Positions 32,248-43,857 of a DNA stretch of 64,000 bases are shown here, in pieces (positions within the stretch are counted from its first letter, which is position 1; every line of letters starts with the position of its first letter). The stretch is taken from contig JAKSGN010000021.1 of assembly GCA_024180945.1 (NCBI GenBank), forward strand, positions 868,001-932,000, read 5' to 3'. Origin of the DNA: Macrophomina tecta (taxonomy: Eukaryota > Ascomycota > Dothideomycetes > Botryosphaeriales > Botryosphaeriaceae). Below the pieces are notes generated by a model, which saw only the letters and a list, made by a program, of their open reading frames with translations, ran no database searches and was not told the origin of the DNA. A program made the translations under genes and the position numbers.

Positions 32248-34572
32248 ATGGCGGGCTGGTTTGCGTCGTCCAACTCCGCTCTGGACGAGCAGGTGGAGCG
32301 CGCGACCTCGTCCAGCTTGTATGCCGCCTCCCTCCCGCCGCCCATCGCCACCTGCTAACGGGCCCGCAGAGAGGACATCGCCCTCAACCTGGAGATCTCG
32401 GACATCATCCGATCCAAGACGGTGCAGCCGAAGGAGGCGATGCGCTCCATCAAGAAGCGCATAGGCAACAAGAATCCGAACGTGCAGCTGGCCGCCCTCA
32501 ACGTATGGGACTCTTCTGCCTGCGCCCCACTGCTCCGGCCTGATTGCTGACTGCTGCTTCTGCAGCTGACCGACACGTGCGTCAAGAACGGCGGTGACCA
32601 CTTCATCATCGAGATCGCCTCGCGCGAGTTCATGGACAACCTCGTCTCGCTCCTCAAAGCCTACGGCCCGGCCGAAGTCAACAAGGACGTCAAGGACAAG
32701 ATACTCGAACTGATACAAGTTTGGGCTATTGCTGCAGACGGGCGTCCGCAGCTGGTCTACATTCCCGAGGTATACAGATCGCTGCAGCGCGAAGGCTTCC
32801 ACTTTCCTCCTCGCCAGGAGGTGCTGAGCAGCATGTTTGACAGCAGTGCCGTAAGTTGGCCCCGCCCGGCTTCCTAGACATTCTGCTGACCCAACACCCG
32901 CCAGCCCCCCGAATGGACTGACTCCGATGTCTGTCTTCGCTGCCGGACCGCCTTTACCTTCACAAACCGCAAACACCACTGCCGTAACTGTGGAGGCGTC
33001 TTCTGTGGCTCTTGCTCGAGCAAGAACCTTGCTCTCCCTCATCTCGGAATAATGCAACCTGTGCGCGTGGACGACGGGTGCTATATTAAGCTCACCGACA
33101 AGAACCGCGGAACCCCAGTGCCCAGGGGCTTCGATGCGGCGAAGCCGGCCAAGACGCTGTACCAGGGCTCGTTGGAGCCAAGGAGCGCCAGGGTCGAGGA
33201 TAGTTTTGACGCGGACTTGAAGAAGGCGCTGGAAATGAGTCTGGAGGAGGTCAAGGCAAACACCGGCGCTGGCTACGTTCCACAGTCGCAATTGCAGCCA
33301 ATGCCTACCAACGGTACCCAGAACGAGGAAGAAGAGGATGCAGATCTCAAGGCTGCCATTGCCGCATCCTTGGCCGATATGGAAGAGCAGAAAAAGAAGC
33401 ATGCCGCTCAGCTCAAGCAGCAAACGTCCTCAAACGGCACTCCGGTTGCCGTTCCACCCCGTAATGACTACGAGCTCAGCCCCTCCGAAGCCGAGAACAT
33501 CAGCCTGTTTGCCACCCTCGTTGAACGCTTGCAACATCAACCTCCGGGAACTATTCTTAGGGAGCCCCAGATTCAGGAGCTATACGAAAGTATCGGAAAG
33601 CTTCGCCCGAAGCTTGCAAGGACATACGGGGAGACCATGAGCAAGCACGACACGCTCCTGGACCTACATGCAAAACTTTCTACAGTTGTGCGCTATTACG
33701 ACCGCATGCTTGAAGAGCGTCTGTCAAATACTTACAACCACTCCGGCTATGGTTTCCAGCCAAGCATGCAACGACCTGCCTCAAATCTTTACCCCAGCAT
33801 AGCACCCAGCGCTCCCGACGGCCCTTCTGGCGCTGAGAGTTTCTATGCTGGCAATAACGAACCCTTCGCCCCCCCTCAGTCCACGTACAATCAATACCCC
33901 CCACAATTGCAGTCCCCATATGCGTCGAACCACAGTTCCATGCCGCCTCAAGGCTATCCTCAAGCACAAGACCCACAATACCAGCATCAACAGCACTATG
34001 CTTCTCAACAGGCGCCGCCTCAGCAACAAGATCAGCCGAGTGCACCATACCAGCAAGCACCCCCATCTGAAGGGTCCCCACGTCTTCAGCGGAGATCTTC
34101 TGCTCAACAGCAGCCATCAGCTCCCGCAGCTGGGCAGTACACACCGTCGCAACCGTCTATCCCCGATGATCCGAATGCTGCCTATTACTACAACTCTGAC
34201 CAACAACCGAGCGCCCCGCCTACTGCTCCTCCTCAGCAGCAGCAACAGCAGCAGCCTCCTCCTCAGCCGTCCTCCCCGCAAATGTTCCATCAACAACCTC
34301 CTCAGCACCAGCCGCAACCTCCTCAACAACCTCAAGCGCCCCCACCACAAGCTCAACAGCCGCAGCAGCAATACTGGCCACAACAGCAGCCTCAGCAACC
34401 ACCGGCACAACAGCAGGCTCCGTATTGGCAACAACCGCAACAAGCCCCGCAACAGCAGTATGCCTACCCCCCTCAACAAGCCACAGCGGGTGGTTATGCG
34501 CCAGAGGCTTTCCCAAGCGCACCACAGCACCAGCCGCAGGCACCCAAAGAGGAGGCTTTAATTGAGTTGTAA
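32248..34572 (+). CDS. VPS27: VPS27, ESCRT-0 subunit (VHS, FYVE, two UIMs)
   Basis: 718 residues from exons 32248-32318, 32370-32502, 32566-32850 and 32905-34572. VHS domain ([33 protein letters not shown]), FYVE finger ([30 protein letters not shown]) that binds PI3P, and two ubiquitin-interacting motifs ([30 protein letters not shown]). A helical Hse1-binding region follows. The long Pro/Gln tail contains five PSAP motifs, the type that recruits Vps23/TSG101 of ESCRT-I, and ends EEALIEL, a clathrin-box-like terminus. It selects ubiquitinated cargo on endosomes. Tail codons are mostly CAG/CAA/CCT. Confidence 0.96.
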
Positions 34573-34869
34573 ACATCCCCATTGAGGTAGATCGATCAGG
34601 TGAAGACCTGGGATTTATGGCCAGAATTCTGACGGGCAAGATGTAGAATTGATGAGTGTTAATGATCGAAGATGCATGTTTTTCCCCTCTTTCTCAATGA
34701 TTCTGAAAAGCTGGCATTCACATTACATGGAGCTTTTTCACTGTAAACCATCGTCATAACATCCTGTTTCCAGTACAAAAGCAAGATTGCGAATGTCCCA
34801 TTGTCCTTTTTGGATGGTGGACGTCATCTGCTCTCACTGGAAGCGTATTTGGGAATGATTTCCCTGGCG

Positions 34870-34895
34870 TTTTTTTTTTTTTTTTTTTTTTTTTT
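34870..34895. repeat. T26 homopolymer
   Basis: 26 consecutive T, about 300 bp after the VPS27 stop. Confidence 0.95.
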
Positions 34896-35510
34896 GCTAT
34901 TGACGACGCTCGTTCGATAATGCTGTAGAACTCTTGTGCTAGCGGGTTCCTAGCCGAGTAATATGAACCCCATTCAACATGTTGAAGGGTTCATTCACTT
35001 TTCCCACACAATGTCGTTCTCTGCATCTTATTGGATCCATCCACCAGTGTCAAACAGTCATGCCCAACCGCGCCCGTCTCCAGTCTCACAAGCTTTTCTC
35101 GCCACTACCATCCCAGGCCGGGCCAAGGGAAGCCTTCACGAGCTCTCACATGGATGCCAGCGAGGTTGAAAGTTTGTTAAGCACATTGTGCTATATCTTC
35201 CTATCTACGTTTGCCCCCGCTCCACCTCTGCCGAAAACGAGGGACGGAATAACTCCCCCATGCAAATGCGATGACTCCTTCAATGCACCCAGCCATCCCC
35301 ACATCCCCTTTAGCTCTCCTCATCCTCCTGCTCCGCTTCCCCCAGCTTCTCGGCACGACAAGGTCCAACTCCATCCGCTGTGTGTTAAACGATTCAAGGC
35401 GGTGTTTGAAAGGAAAACGCACAAGCGCGCATCTATGCATGTTAAGAAGAAGCGATGACATCTCGAAACTCAAGCCAATAAGAAGTGCTACAAGCGAGAG
35501 AAGCGAAAGC

Positions 35511-35531
35511 AAAAAAAAAAAAAAAAAAAAA
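35511..35531. repeat. A21 homopolymer
   Basis: 21 consecutive A in the same convergent gap. Confidence 0.95.
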
Positions 35532-36400
35532 GAGGCTAAAGAGACTCCTCTCTCTAGTGTCCCCGAAAAGCGACCGACAAAGCAGTCCTCTACATGTAGG
35601 AGCAGAAGCGAACGGTTCTCTGCTACGCGAAATCTTTTCTTAAAAGCGATCGTCAAGCGCGATGTCGAAGGGAAGAATTGTGGGAGGAAAAAACTGAGCA
35701 TCTGAAAATGATGCCAAGAAGAAGCGAACACGATCTGAGAATAGGTAAAAGAGGCTCTGCGAGCGCAGAGAAAAAGAACAGGACGCGGATAGAAAGCCAA
35801 CACAAAAAGTATTCCAACTTTCTGAAATAAGAACCTGGGCGTGCGAACGAGATGAATGGTCCAAGAAATATTGAATTTTTTCAGAACACCGGCCCCGGCC
35901 TCGGGCCCAAATAGACAAACCACATGAACGCCCCACGAATCGCTGCTGAAAGGGGGGGAAAAAAAGAGAAAAAAGAAAAGCCCAAGAGGGCGGTCAAGAG
36001 TGATGAAAAAAGTTTTCCGCCATCTGCAAGTATCCAGCCCCACACACCGATTTGAGGAGATAAAAAGGTCTCATTCATAACAGAGACCGAGCAAGGAAGA
36101 AGATTCCTGGTAATATCCAGGGAGAGTAAGAAGTGGCAACCGTCGATAGATGGGCACTCGGAAATGTGTGGTCGGACTGCGTGTAAATGCTTGACCCGAG
36201 TGAAGCTGCACTCTTGATAGCGCCAGGTGATAAATATGTTCGCTGAATGTGTAAATGATGTAGTCGTACGAAGGGGTTCGACCGAAGAATGGGAAGGTTT
36301 GAGAACTTTATCCAGGGGGAATGCTGTTCATGCTGTCTCTGTACATGTCGTTTTTGTCGTCTTATTTCTTTCATTGCAATTAATAGCCTGCTACTCTTGA

Positions 36401-38371
36401 TCATACAAACTCCGGCCAGTAATTGTAGGGCATGAGATCCGGTCCTCCCCACGTCTCGCCGTAAGGGTTGGGGCGGGTGCCTGCGAAGAAGGCATCGTGG
36501 GCGATCTCCATGACATTGATCCAGGACGACGGTTCGGGGTGCTTAAGCCACTGCAACTTTTGTATTAGCTCTCTGCCATCAGATGGACGGGTGCCTGCAT
36601 AACTGACCTGATTGTGAATGTGGTATGTCCAAGCACCCTTGAAGAAATTCTCGAGTGTGCGATTGTTGGGCGGGAATTTGTCTTCTTCAAACCTATAATC
36701 CGCGACAACACCCTTCTCTCTCAGCTGTTTCTCCTCTGCACTGGTTGCCGAAAAGGAATCTGAAGACGTGGAACCGGGCTTCTGCTGCGCTGCAGACGAG
36801 TGCGGCGCGTCAGAGCCGGGCCTGCTTCCTTCGCCGTCTGAGGTACGGCCCTCGACAACACTCTGAGAGTCGATTCTGGTCCTTGGTTTTTGCTGGGAAA
36901 GGTCCACCCGCGGAAGCTGGGGACCATCGTAGCTTTGCCACTCGTCCTTGATCGCACCAGCCTTGCCCTTGAAAGCCTGGCTGTAGTCCGTAAAACATGG
37001 CACAGTGCACCTCCCCTCGCGGTCCCAATTGAACTCGGTCCAGATGGGATCGAAAGCAGCAGTCTCCAGCATAAGAAATTCTTGATCCCGCCCATCCTTC
37101 CAGGCCATGCGCCCAATGACACGCGGGTGGAAGTTGACACCCATACGGACACCGCCGCGAAGCAAGTAAGAGGAGAGCGACGAGTTTGCGGTAAGCGACA
37201 TGATGGCGGTGTTGTAATCACCCGGGTGGGGATGCGCGGCCCAGCGCTCCGCAAAAGAATGGTTCTTTGGCAGAAGGAGAGGGCGCATGTCCCTAAGCAT
37301 GAGGACGTCCATGTCGAAGTAGGCGCCGCCGAGGATGTGCAGGATAACAAAGCGAACGGCGTCCGAAACAGCGACAGGGAGGAAGGTCATCTGCTTCGCA
37401 GTCAAGGCGAGCCATTGCTGGCCATTCTTGTCTTCGATAACACCATCGGCGATTGTGACCTCGCCCTTCGCGTTGGGCTTGCTGCGCGAGTAACCTTTCC
37501 CATCAGTGTGGTCGACATTGCTGGGAAGTGGGATGCGTGAAGGGAACTTCCACGGCATGACAGTGATGTCTCCACGCTCGACAAGAGGCAGAAAGCGGGC
37601 AAAGAGAGGATCGCGCTGCAGCATGTCATCGACGGCGTGAGGGTTCCTGTCCGAATCCAACCACAGGTAGAGGCGCGAGCAGGCCAAATTCTGGGTGTAG
37701 AGGTAGCTTTTGATAAAAACCTCGACTCTCCAGGTCGCGGGGCCAGTCCAGTAGGTGTGGTATGGAATGATAGGGCCAGGGCAAGTGCCAATAGATTCCT
37801 TGGAAGCCCTGGACGCGTTAGAAATGGGCGGGTAGCTGGTCAAGGTGTTGCCATGGCCGTCGGCATTGTTGTACTCGGCCTCCTGGGGGTTCTGCTGGCT
37901 CGCGCGCTGTCCATCCGGCGGGAGGTGGTAGTAACGATGCTCCTCGTTCGCAAAGAACTGCAGGCAGTCAAACACGTTCCTCATTTTCTCGATGCCATTG
38001 TAGGAGCCCCTGCACTCCTCGACCAACAGCTTCAGGTCGGCCTCGGTGTCCACATGGGGTCTCGGTCCGAGGAAGTCGTCCTTGGGAGCGACGGCGCTGT
38101 CAGGGCGGTTGAAGACATTGGCGTGGGGGTTAATAGTGATGCTAGAGGGCGAGCCGGCGAACTTGACCTTGACGCCCGACTTGGTGGACTTGATCAGGTC
38201 AACGGGGCCTGACTTCCCGAGGAAAGCTGGGATGCCAAGCTTGCCAGTCGGCCGCGAGGAGGGGTTCTTGGCCAAGTTGATTATGCTGAGGATACAGGTG
38301 TACAGCAGAGCAGCCAGGAATAGGTTCCGCACGAGGATGCAGAATCCCCGTAACCGACTGCCCTCAGCCAT
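36401..38371 (-). CDS. GT32-type glycosyltransferase (DXD sugar-transfer protein), type II membrane
   Basis: 637 residues: exon 38371-36608, intron 36607-36551, exon 36550-36401. The 57-nt intron is a multiple of three without a stop, so the unspliced frame also reads through; I splice it because GTCAGT and TTGCAG are good signals and the join gives HIHNQWLKHPEPSSW, expected for the family. Short basic N-terminus and one membrane anchor (LFLAALLYTCILSIINLA) place it in the Golgi or ER lumen. Nucleotide-sugar site: AVRFVILHILGGAYFDMDVL, with DMD as the DXD motif. A low-complexity Ser-rich insert separates it from the C-terminal NQW block. Donor and acceptor sugars unknown. Confidence 0.88.
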   Translation of the reverse strand: MAEGSRLRGFCILVRNLFLAALLYTCILSIINLAKNPSSRPTGKLGIPAFLGKSGPVDLIKSTKSGVKVKFAGSPSSITINPHANVFNRPDSAVAPKDDFLGPRPHVDTEADLKLLVEECRGSYNGIEKMRNVFDCLQFFANEEHRYYHLPPDGQRASQQNPQEAEYNNADGHGNTLTSYPPISNASRASKESIGTCPGPIIPYHTYWTGPATWRVEVFIKSYLYTQNLACSRLYLWLDSDRNPHAVDDMLQRDPLFARFLPLVERGDITVMPWKFPSRIPLPSNVDHTDGKGYSRSKPNAKGEVTIADGVIEDKNGQQWLALTAKQMTFLPVAVSDAVRFVILHILGGAYFDMDVLMLRDMRPLLLPKNHSFAERWAAHPHPGDYNTAIMSLTANSSLSSYLLRGGVRMGVNFHPRVIGRMAWKDGRDQEFLMLETAAFDPIWTEFNWDREGRCTVPCFTDYSQAFKGKAGAIKDEWQSYDGPQLPRVDLSQQKPRTRIDSQSVVEGRTSDGEGSRPGSDAPHSSAAQQKPGSTSSDSFSATSAEEKQLREKGVVADYRFEEDKFPPNNRTLENFFKGAWTYHIHNQVSYAGTRPSDGRELIQKLQWLKHPEPSSWINVMEIAHDAFFAGTRPNPYGETWGGPDLMPYNYWPEFV

Positions 38372-39089
38372 GCTTGCGGTTTAGGGCAGTGTTCTGTCTC
38401 CGGCGGGCGAGAGCTATTGTGAGGTCGCCAGGATGCTCGAGGTCGCGGAGAGCGCGGCGCGGCGGGGAAAGGACAGCGAGGAGGCTCGGGAGATATCCAG
38501 GCTGTGCTCGGTCGTGTGCTCGATCGCGCAGTCGCGAGCCGGTCGGCCAAGGGCGTCGAGCGAAGGTAGGAGGAATATTATGGAGCGACAAGCCGGGCAG
38601 CAGGAGGGCAGCAGTGCTCGGGCTCGGGCTCGTGGTAAAAATTGGCGGGCGAATCGAGCGGTCAAAGGAGTGACAGTCGCGCCGGAATGGTGCTCGCGCA
38701 AGGCTGGGGCTGTGAAAAGGCGGAGCGGAGCTGGGCGACACACGGGCCTCGATGGGGAATTAATGCGCGGCAAGGCGGACGGAAGCAGGCCAGCGGGCGG
38801 CGGACGGCGGACGGCGGACGGGGAGAGAAGGCCTGGCGGATCGCGAGAACGCAGTCGCAAGCGGGAGAGGGAGGATTTGGGGCCTCGTACGGGGGCGCAG
38901 GCAACGTCCAAGGACGCACTTCTCTCGTGGCTGCAGGTCGCTTTGGGGGGCGCGCGAATGGGTGGGACGGAGAGCTTGGCGGCGCACGCGCTGCTGGCTG
39001 GCCCCCGCCGCCAATTTCACGCGAATTGGACGCCTTCAAGAAGCCGCCTCAACTCGCTCGCGATAAGCGTTTCCCAATCTACCGCCCTC
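38372..39089. other. GC-rich divergent promoter region
   Basis: No gene seen; several long frames on both strands are typical of GC-rich non-coding DNA. Confidence 0.5.
38798..38821. repeat. GGCGGAC heptamer, three tandem copies
   Basis: Short perfect tandem repeat in the promoter region of the alpha/beta-hydrolase relative. Confidence 0.75.
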
Positions 39090-40382
39090 ATGCTCTGCCG
39101 CCGCCTGCTTCCCGTGCGCCGCGCTCTCTCGCTCTTGGCGCCGCCGCCCTCGCCCTGCGCCCCCCAGCCCGGCCGCCGCCCGGCCCGCCAGGCATGCCCT
39201 CAGAGCACTGGCTCCACCGCCAGGCACGACGTCCAGGTGCAGTGCCGATCCAGCGGCGCCGTTCACTTGAGGTAGCCCGCGCCCTGCCCCCGCCGCGCCG
39301 CCCCCTCGTGCTGACGCGCCCTGCATGCGCAAAGCATCCTGCAGAGCCACCAACACCCGTCGCCAATCCTGTTGTTTCTGCCCCCAGGCCCTCTAACCGA
39401 GCCCGACCCCGAGCATCACGACCGCCTTCTCCACCATCTCCATCACGCCGCCAACGCCACCGTCGTTTGCGTCCACTACCGGCTCCACCAGTATCCCACC
39501 CCCGTCCACGACGTGCTCACCGCCTACGACTGGCTTCTCAACAACCTGGCCAGCCTGCCCCAGCACCGCAGTCCGCACCGCCCGCACCTTGCCCGCATCG
39601 GCGTGTGTGGCGAGCTCATCGGCGGCAGCCTCGCCACCATGCTCGCCCTGACCGAGTGCCAGATGGGCGCCCATCGCATCGCTGCCGCTGCCGTGAACAA
39701 CCCTGTCGTCGATTGGATTTTCCCCTCGGACCTGCAGCAACTGCAGCTGGAAGATGCCGTGTCAGAAAATGCCTCAGACGCCTACGCTGTTTCAACCCGC
39801 CTTGCAGATGACAGCGCCCGCAAGAATAAGCTCAAGAAGGCCCCAGCCGCCCCCGTCTCGTCCTGGGATACATACGCCGCCAGCCCGGCCTTGCCTAGCT
39901 CAGCACTTGCACATGCTCGCGACTCTCTATTTCCCAATCCTGACGCCTATTTCGACCGCTTTGCTTCGCCCATCCATTTCTTCCGCACGCCAGTCACAGA
40001 ATACACTGTTCCTATAAAAACTGAAGACGATCGTGCTTCCGAAGTTCCCAGCGAATTCGACGTGAATGAGAATGATGAGCCTGTTCTGGAAAAGAGACGT
40101 CGATCACCCCGTCTCTATCCGCCGACCGGTATGGGCTTGAAGTTGCCAGTGCTGAGGGTCAGCGTTGGAGAAGAGTGTGTGCTGCGAGACCAGGGAGAAG
40201 AACTCGTGAAACTTGTTCAGAGGAGCGTGGTCCGGGACACCCGGAGCGAAGACGAGGCAGATCGAAGAGCTAGACTCACGCTGAGACCGGGCGCGGGCTT
40301 ATGGAGTGGTCCGTTCCGCGAGTCCGACTGGCGCGAGGAGATCGGGGCCGTTGGCGCGTGGTTTGGCAGAGTCCTGAGATGA
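39090..40382 (+). CDS. alpha/beta-hydrolase fold-3 family protein, probably without catalytic Ser
   Basis: 409 residues from exons 39090-39271 and 39335-40382. The N-terminal exon is Arg/Pro-rich (MLCRRLLPVRRALSLL) and could be a mitochondrial presequence. The second exon starts the fold (PILLFLPPGPL, a variant of the HGG/oxyanion strand; NATVVCVHYRL; PTPVHDVLTAYDWLL). At the nucleophile elbow, where hydrolases have GDSAG, this protein reads GVCGELIGGSLATMLAL, so no Ser is at the usual place. A charged insert (EVPSEFDVNENDEP) precedes the C-terminal part. Probably a non-catalytic or altered member; role unknown. The first exon is less certain than the second. Confidence 0.75.
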
Positions 40383-41519
40383 AGATCTGGATTGGCTGGC
40401 CATTGATGCATTCACGACGCAGATTGCAGATCCGTATTGCAGCGGCGAGTGGCTTGCAATCATGCGCCGCGTATTTCACGCGAAACGATTTACGAACCCG
40501 AAACAGTGGGGTACGCGTTCACCGTTTAGCGTGTAAGAGCTCCCGCCGCTACACACAATGAGCACCGTCTCCAGCTTCATTCATACACTTTGCAAAAACT
40601 TCGCAGTTCTGTGGAGGGCGTGACGGATTGTTCTGACATGGACTTCCGGTGCGTAACTTACACAATCCACCTCCGAGCTGTGCATATGACTCAGTCTCTG
40701 CTCTCCCAATGTTTGCTGATGTAATCCTGATTTATTGGAAAAGTACAGAGAAAGGTACTTCCCGTTGCAGGGGAAGTACGACTAATCCTTCGGAAGCATG
40801 CGGATTTCCTGACCAATACTCACATCCTGAAAACTGCCCTCTATTCCAGGCATCAGGGCATTCGGATAAGAGACATTCCGGCATCTCGACGCGCACCATG
40901 AAGAGATCGATGTCAGGCAAGCGTGGTATAAAGGCGGTTAGAAGCCGCACGAACGCGTTGTTTGTAGTCTCCACGAAACCTCCCCACTGCTACCGGTTTC
41001 TAGCATTCAGACGATAGACGTCCAACCAGGGGCACGTTCCATGTAGCTGCTTGTTCCACTCCTAGCTTCGAAGCCTGCGAAACAAGCAACAATTTGCGTT
41101 CTTCGAAAGGAAGAGCGTAGCCTTACTCAGAAACGTACGTAAGACTCGCCTCTGCGGACAGCATTTGCCGACTGTTCGATCATGGCCTTATCGTGATGAT
41201 CGTCACTGCCGTTGTAATCGGCCAAGGGGCCGAAGGCCCTGTAATTCCCACGATAATTTTAGAGGTAAGTGAGCATTTCGAGGCTGCAGACATAGCGCGC
41301 ATCGGATGCTAGCATGGTAGAGGAATCTGCCGACCGCGACTTCCATACTGGATCTACCTCAATGCTGCGGTACGAAAACGCGTAAAAGCCAATGGCACCA
41401 TGTACGGGGAATTCTCGTACGATGTATTTTTTTTTTTTTTTCTTTTTCATTTCCTATGTGGATACTCGTTAGAATGGGCTAAACTCGCCGAGTATTCAAA
41501 CTTTCAGGTCCGCGGTACC
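40383..41519. other. no intact gene seen
   Basis: Short frames only. A T15 run lies at 41427-41441. The minus-strand frame near 41260-41450 may be a further scrap of the HET relic. Confidence 0.4.
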
Positions 41520-43150
41520 GGACTCGGTCTGTTTTGAGGTAAGCACATCCTCCACATGCCTGCCTTCGACCAAATTTGCTTGCGGGATGTGCACGGCCAT
41601 CTGTGGAAAGGGTGGATGTCTAGTTGGCGTGACTAACCGATCTTGTGCGTTCTCCGGCCCCTTGTGGTCTACGCTGACAGAGCCAAAGAGATAAACCTCC
41701 TCTATGAATGAGACTGCATCTTGAAGTTCATGGACAAATTGAGGATGTCAAACCTCTTCGCCCCAGACGCCCCACGACCATGTAGGTGGTTTGCTGTACT
41801 CTTCGCTAGCGTCCTTATATATTGTTTCATCGATATGCGGCTTCTATGTGAATGCGGGCCCAACCTTACGGCCGTCAACTTCATCCTAGGGCGCTTGGTA
41901 GAGCGGCTTTAAGGGCACGTGCGCGTTTGTGCAGTCCGTAAAAGCTGTACTCAGGAATCTTCTTATCACCGTCGTTGCAGGTATCCAGAGCAGAGCGCGC
42001 CGTATGCAGTTCCGAGGACTCTCGTGGAGTGAATTTGGTATGAAAGCGTCGGCTGAGCTGTTCAAAATTCCGCTGAAGGCACCCAGGACATTGGTGTCGT
42101 GAGAGCGTTTTCGTATGCTATATTTTGCAAGAGACGTCCCCACAGAGAATACAGGGCTGTATTGTCGGATTCCGTAACCTCCGCATTGGCACTCAGATAC
42201 CCTTGGCGGCTGGGATGGCCTAGGTTGGCGACAGGAAACGGAAGGCTTGACGTCGGTCATCCATCCTTGGGCCTGTATCATCTTTGGCATCGGGAATTGG
42301 CCTCGAACTTGGCCAAGTAGAGATATCTCAAGACAGGGCCTCTTCCTCGAAAGTCCGGCTTCGATGCCAGTATTCGGTACGGAGCCGTACTCCATCAAGA
42401 TCCGGGGCAAACGCTATCGCTTCCTATTCGCCTTGCAGATCCCCGCCGAAACCTGCCAGCATATCGAGGAGCCCAGTATCGCCATTTTTACCAGAAAGTG
42501 CAAATACAGGAACGCTCTGCCATATGTTGCATTCATCTGTTAGATCTTAGTCTGCTTCTGAGCATGGCTTCCGTCCAAAATGCACAAATAATTGCATCAA
42601 AAATGTGATGATCCTACCTCCTTGGCGAGGTTGGTTGCATCTTGAACCGCTGCTGGCAGAGGCATTTGAGGTGAAAAGAGAACTACTGGCTCTTGAAGGA
42701 CTTCCGGGGCAATGGCATCCGGGCAGGAGCCTTTCGCTCCCCAGCCGCCGTTAGCATAACTGAGTGCGGTGAGTTCCTGGGTTGTTCCGCACTTACAACA
42801 TTACCCCTTTCAACGTCTGGGTAGAAGCTTGGAGAAGTCTCTCCGTTGGTCATCGGTCAAGCACGTGGGATACTGGCATTCCCGCAGCCATTTGGGGACC
42901 TACTGCTTGTCCAACTTGTCACCGTCTGTTCGGCCTGTATGGCCATACGAAGGGTTCGAGAATTGCACAAAGCCTTCCACAACACTGGCTCCGCTGCCCC
43001 GCACATGACGGCATATTTCCTTAGTTTGTGCGGTATCGACGCGAGCCTAACGAATCCAGCAGGCTCTGTTTGAGACTGCACAAGTTGGGAATGCAGAAGA
43101 TTGCACAGGTTGCAAAGCTTGCAAACCTCTGAATGAGCCAAGGCGGATGC
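41520..43150 (-). pseudogene. decayed HET (heterokaryon incompatibility) domain gene
   Basis: No long frame survives, but fragments in different frames line up in the order of a HET protein, read right to left: a Cys-rich start (VCKLCNLCNLLHSQL, about 43100), ALSYANGGWG for the usual LSYCWG (about 42750), AAVQDATNLAKEV (about 42640), LLDMLAGFGGDLQGE and AIAFAPDLDGVRL (about 42430), NVLGAFSGILNSSADAF and RALLWIPATT (about 42080-41970), and KPPTWSWGVWGEEV for the hallmark PSWSWAGW (about 41770). At least four frameshifts or stops separate them. HET proteins trigger cell death on fusion of unlike hyphae and are often lost by selection. Confidence 0.75.
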
Positions 43151-43857
43151 TGTGCGTCCATCGAAGTGAGCCGGCTGGGCTTGACATTCTACGCATCATG
43201 TGCCGCTGGCCATAGTTTCCAGTCGGTTCCCTGGGCTAGACGAGCAAGTCAACGATTGTGAGCCAGAGATCAAGGCAACCGCCTGCTCTGCTTTTATCTG
43301 CTGTCGACGCAGGCCAAGCTACGAGCTGACCGGAAGCTTTGGCAACGCACTACCGCAACCGGGCCTATTGTTTTTTCGGACGCGTTACAGGCCAAAAAAT
43401 TGTCAGCATACCACCAAGGTACGTTATCAGCCTTCCCGATTTCTGAATACCTGGCCGGATGGACCCTGGCGACGGCTGCTCTGGGCCACTACCACACATC
43501 GTTCGTCAGTCGCACCAAGCTGCCCACCCAGGTAGCGCTTCCTCGTGAACACAATGCGCCAAGCAGAAAGAGCGGCCCGAAGACAAGAAATTCGAGGTGG
43601 AGTTGACGTGATGGTGGAGCGCGGCGGTGATCGCCTCCATTCACCCGCTGCCGAAAAGCCGTCGCAGAGTGACGTCACGGGCGTCAACATAAATTCCCAG
43701 GCTCTGGCCTCTTGCAACTTTCAAACCTTCCTCAGCTCACATTCCTCGGCTCACGTTCCTCAAATCGCCTTGCGCCAAAAACAATTTCCTCAATCCTCGT
43801 GCAATCTCAAAGCAAAAACCGCGGCGCCTCACCAAACACCACCCGCCACGAGAAAAG
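43151..43857. other. no gene seen
   Basis: Upstream region of the small mitochondrial protein gene; scattered short frames only. Confidence 0.45.

Larger units (their letters stand above)
34573..36400. other. long convergent intergenic region, no gene seen
   Basis: 1.8 kb between two 3' ends. The long minus-strand frame at 35201-36043 has phenylalanine runs from a poly-A tract and no family features. Large even allowing for 3' UTRs. Confidence 0.55.

Noticed and set aside
34200..34470. CAG/CAA-rich stretch in VPS27 as a separate repeat element
   Set aside because: It is in-frame coding for the Gln/Pro-rich tail.
35201..36043. 280-codon minus-strand frame in the VPS27/GT32 gap
   Set aside because: Phenylalanine runs derive from a poly-A tract; no domain, signal or splice-consistent extension.
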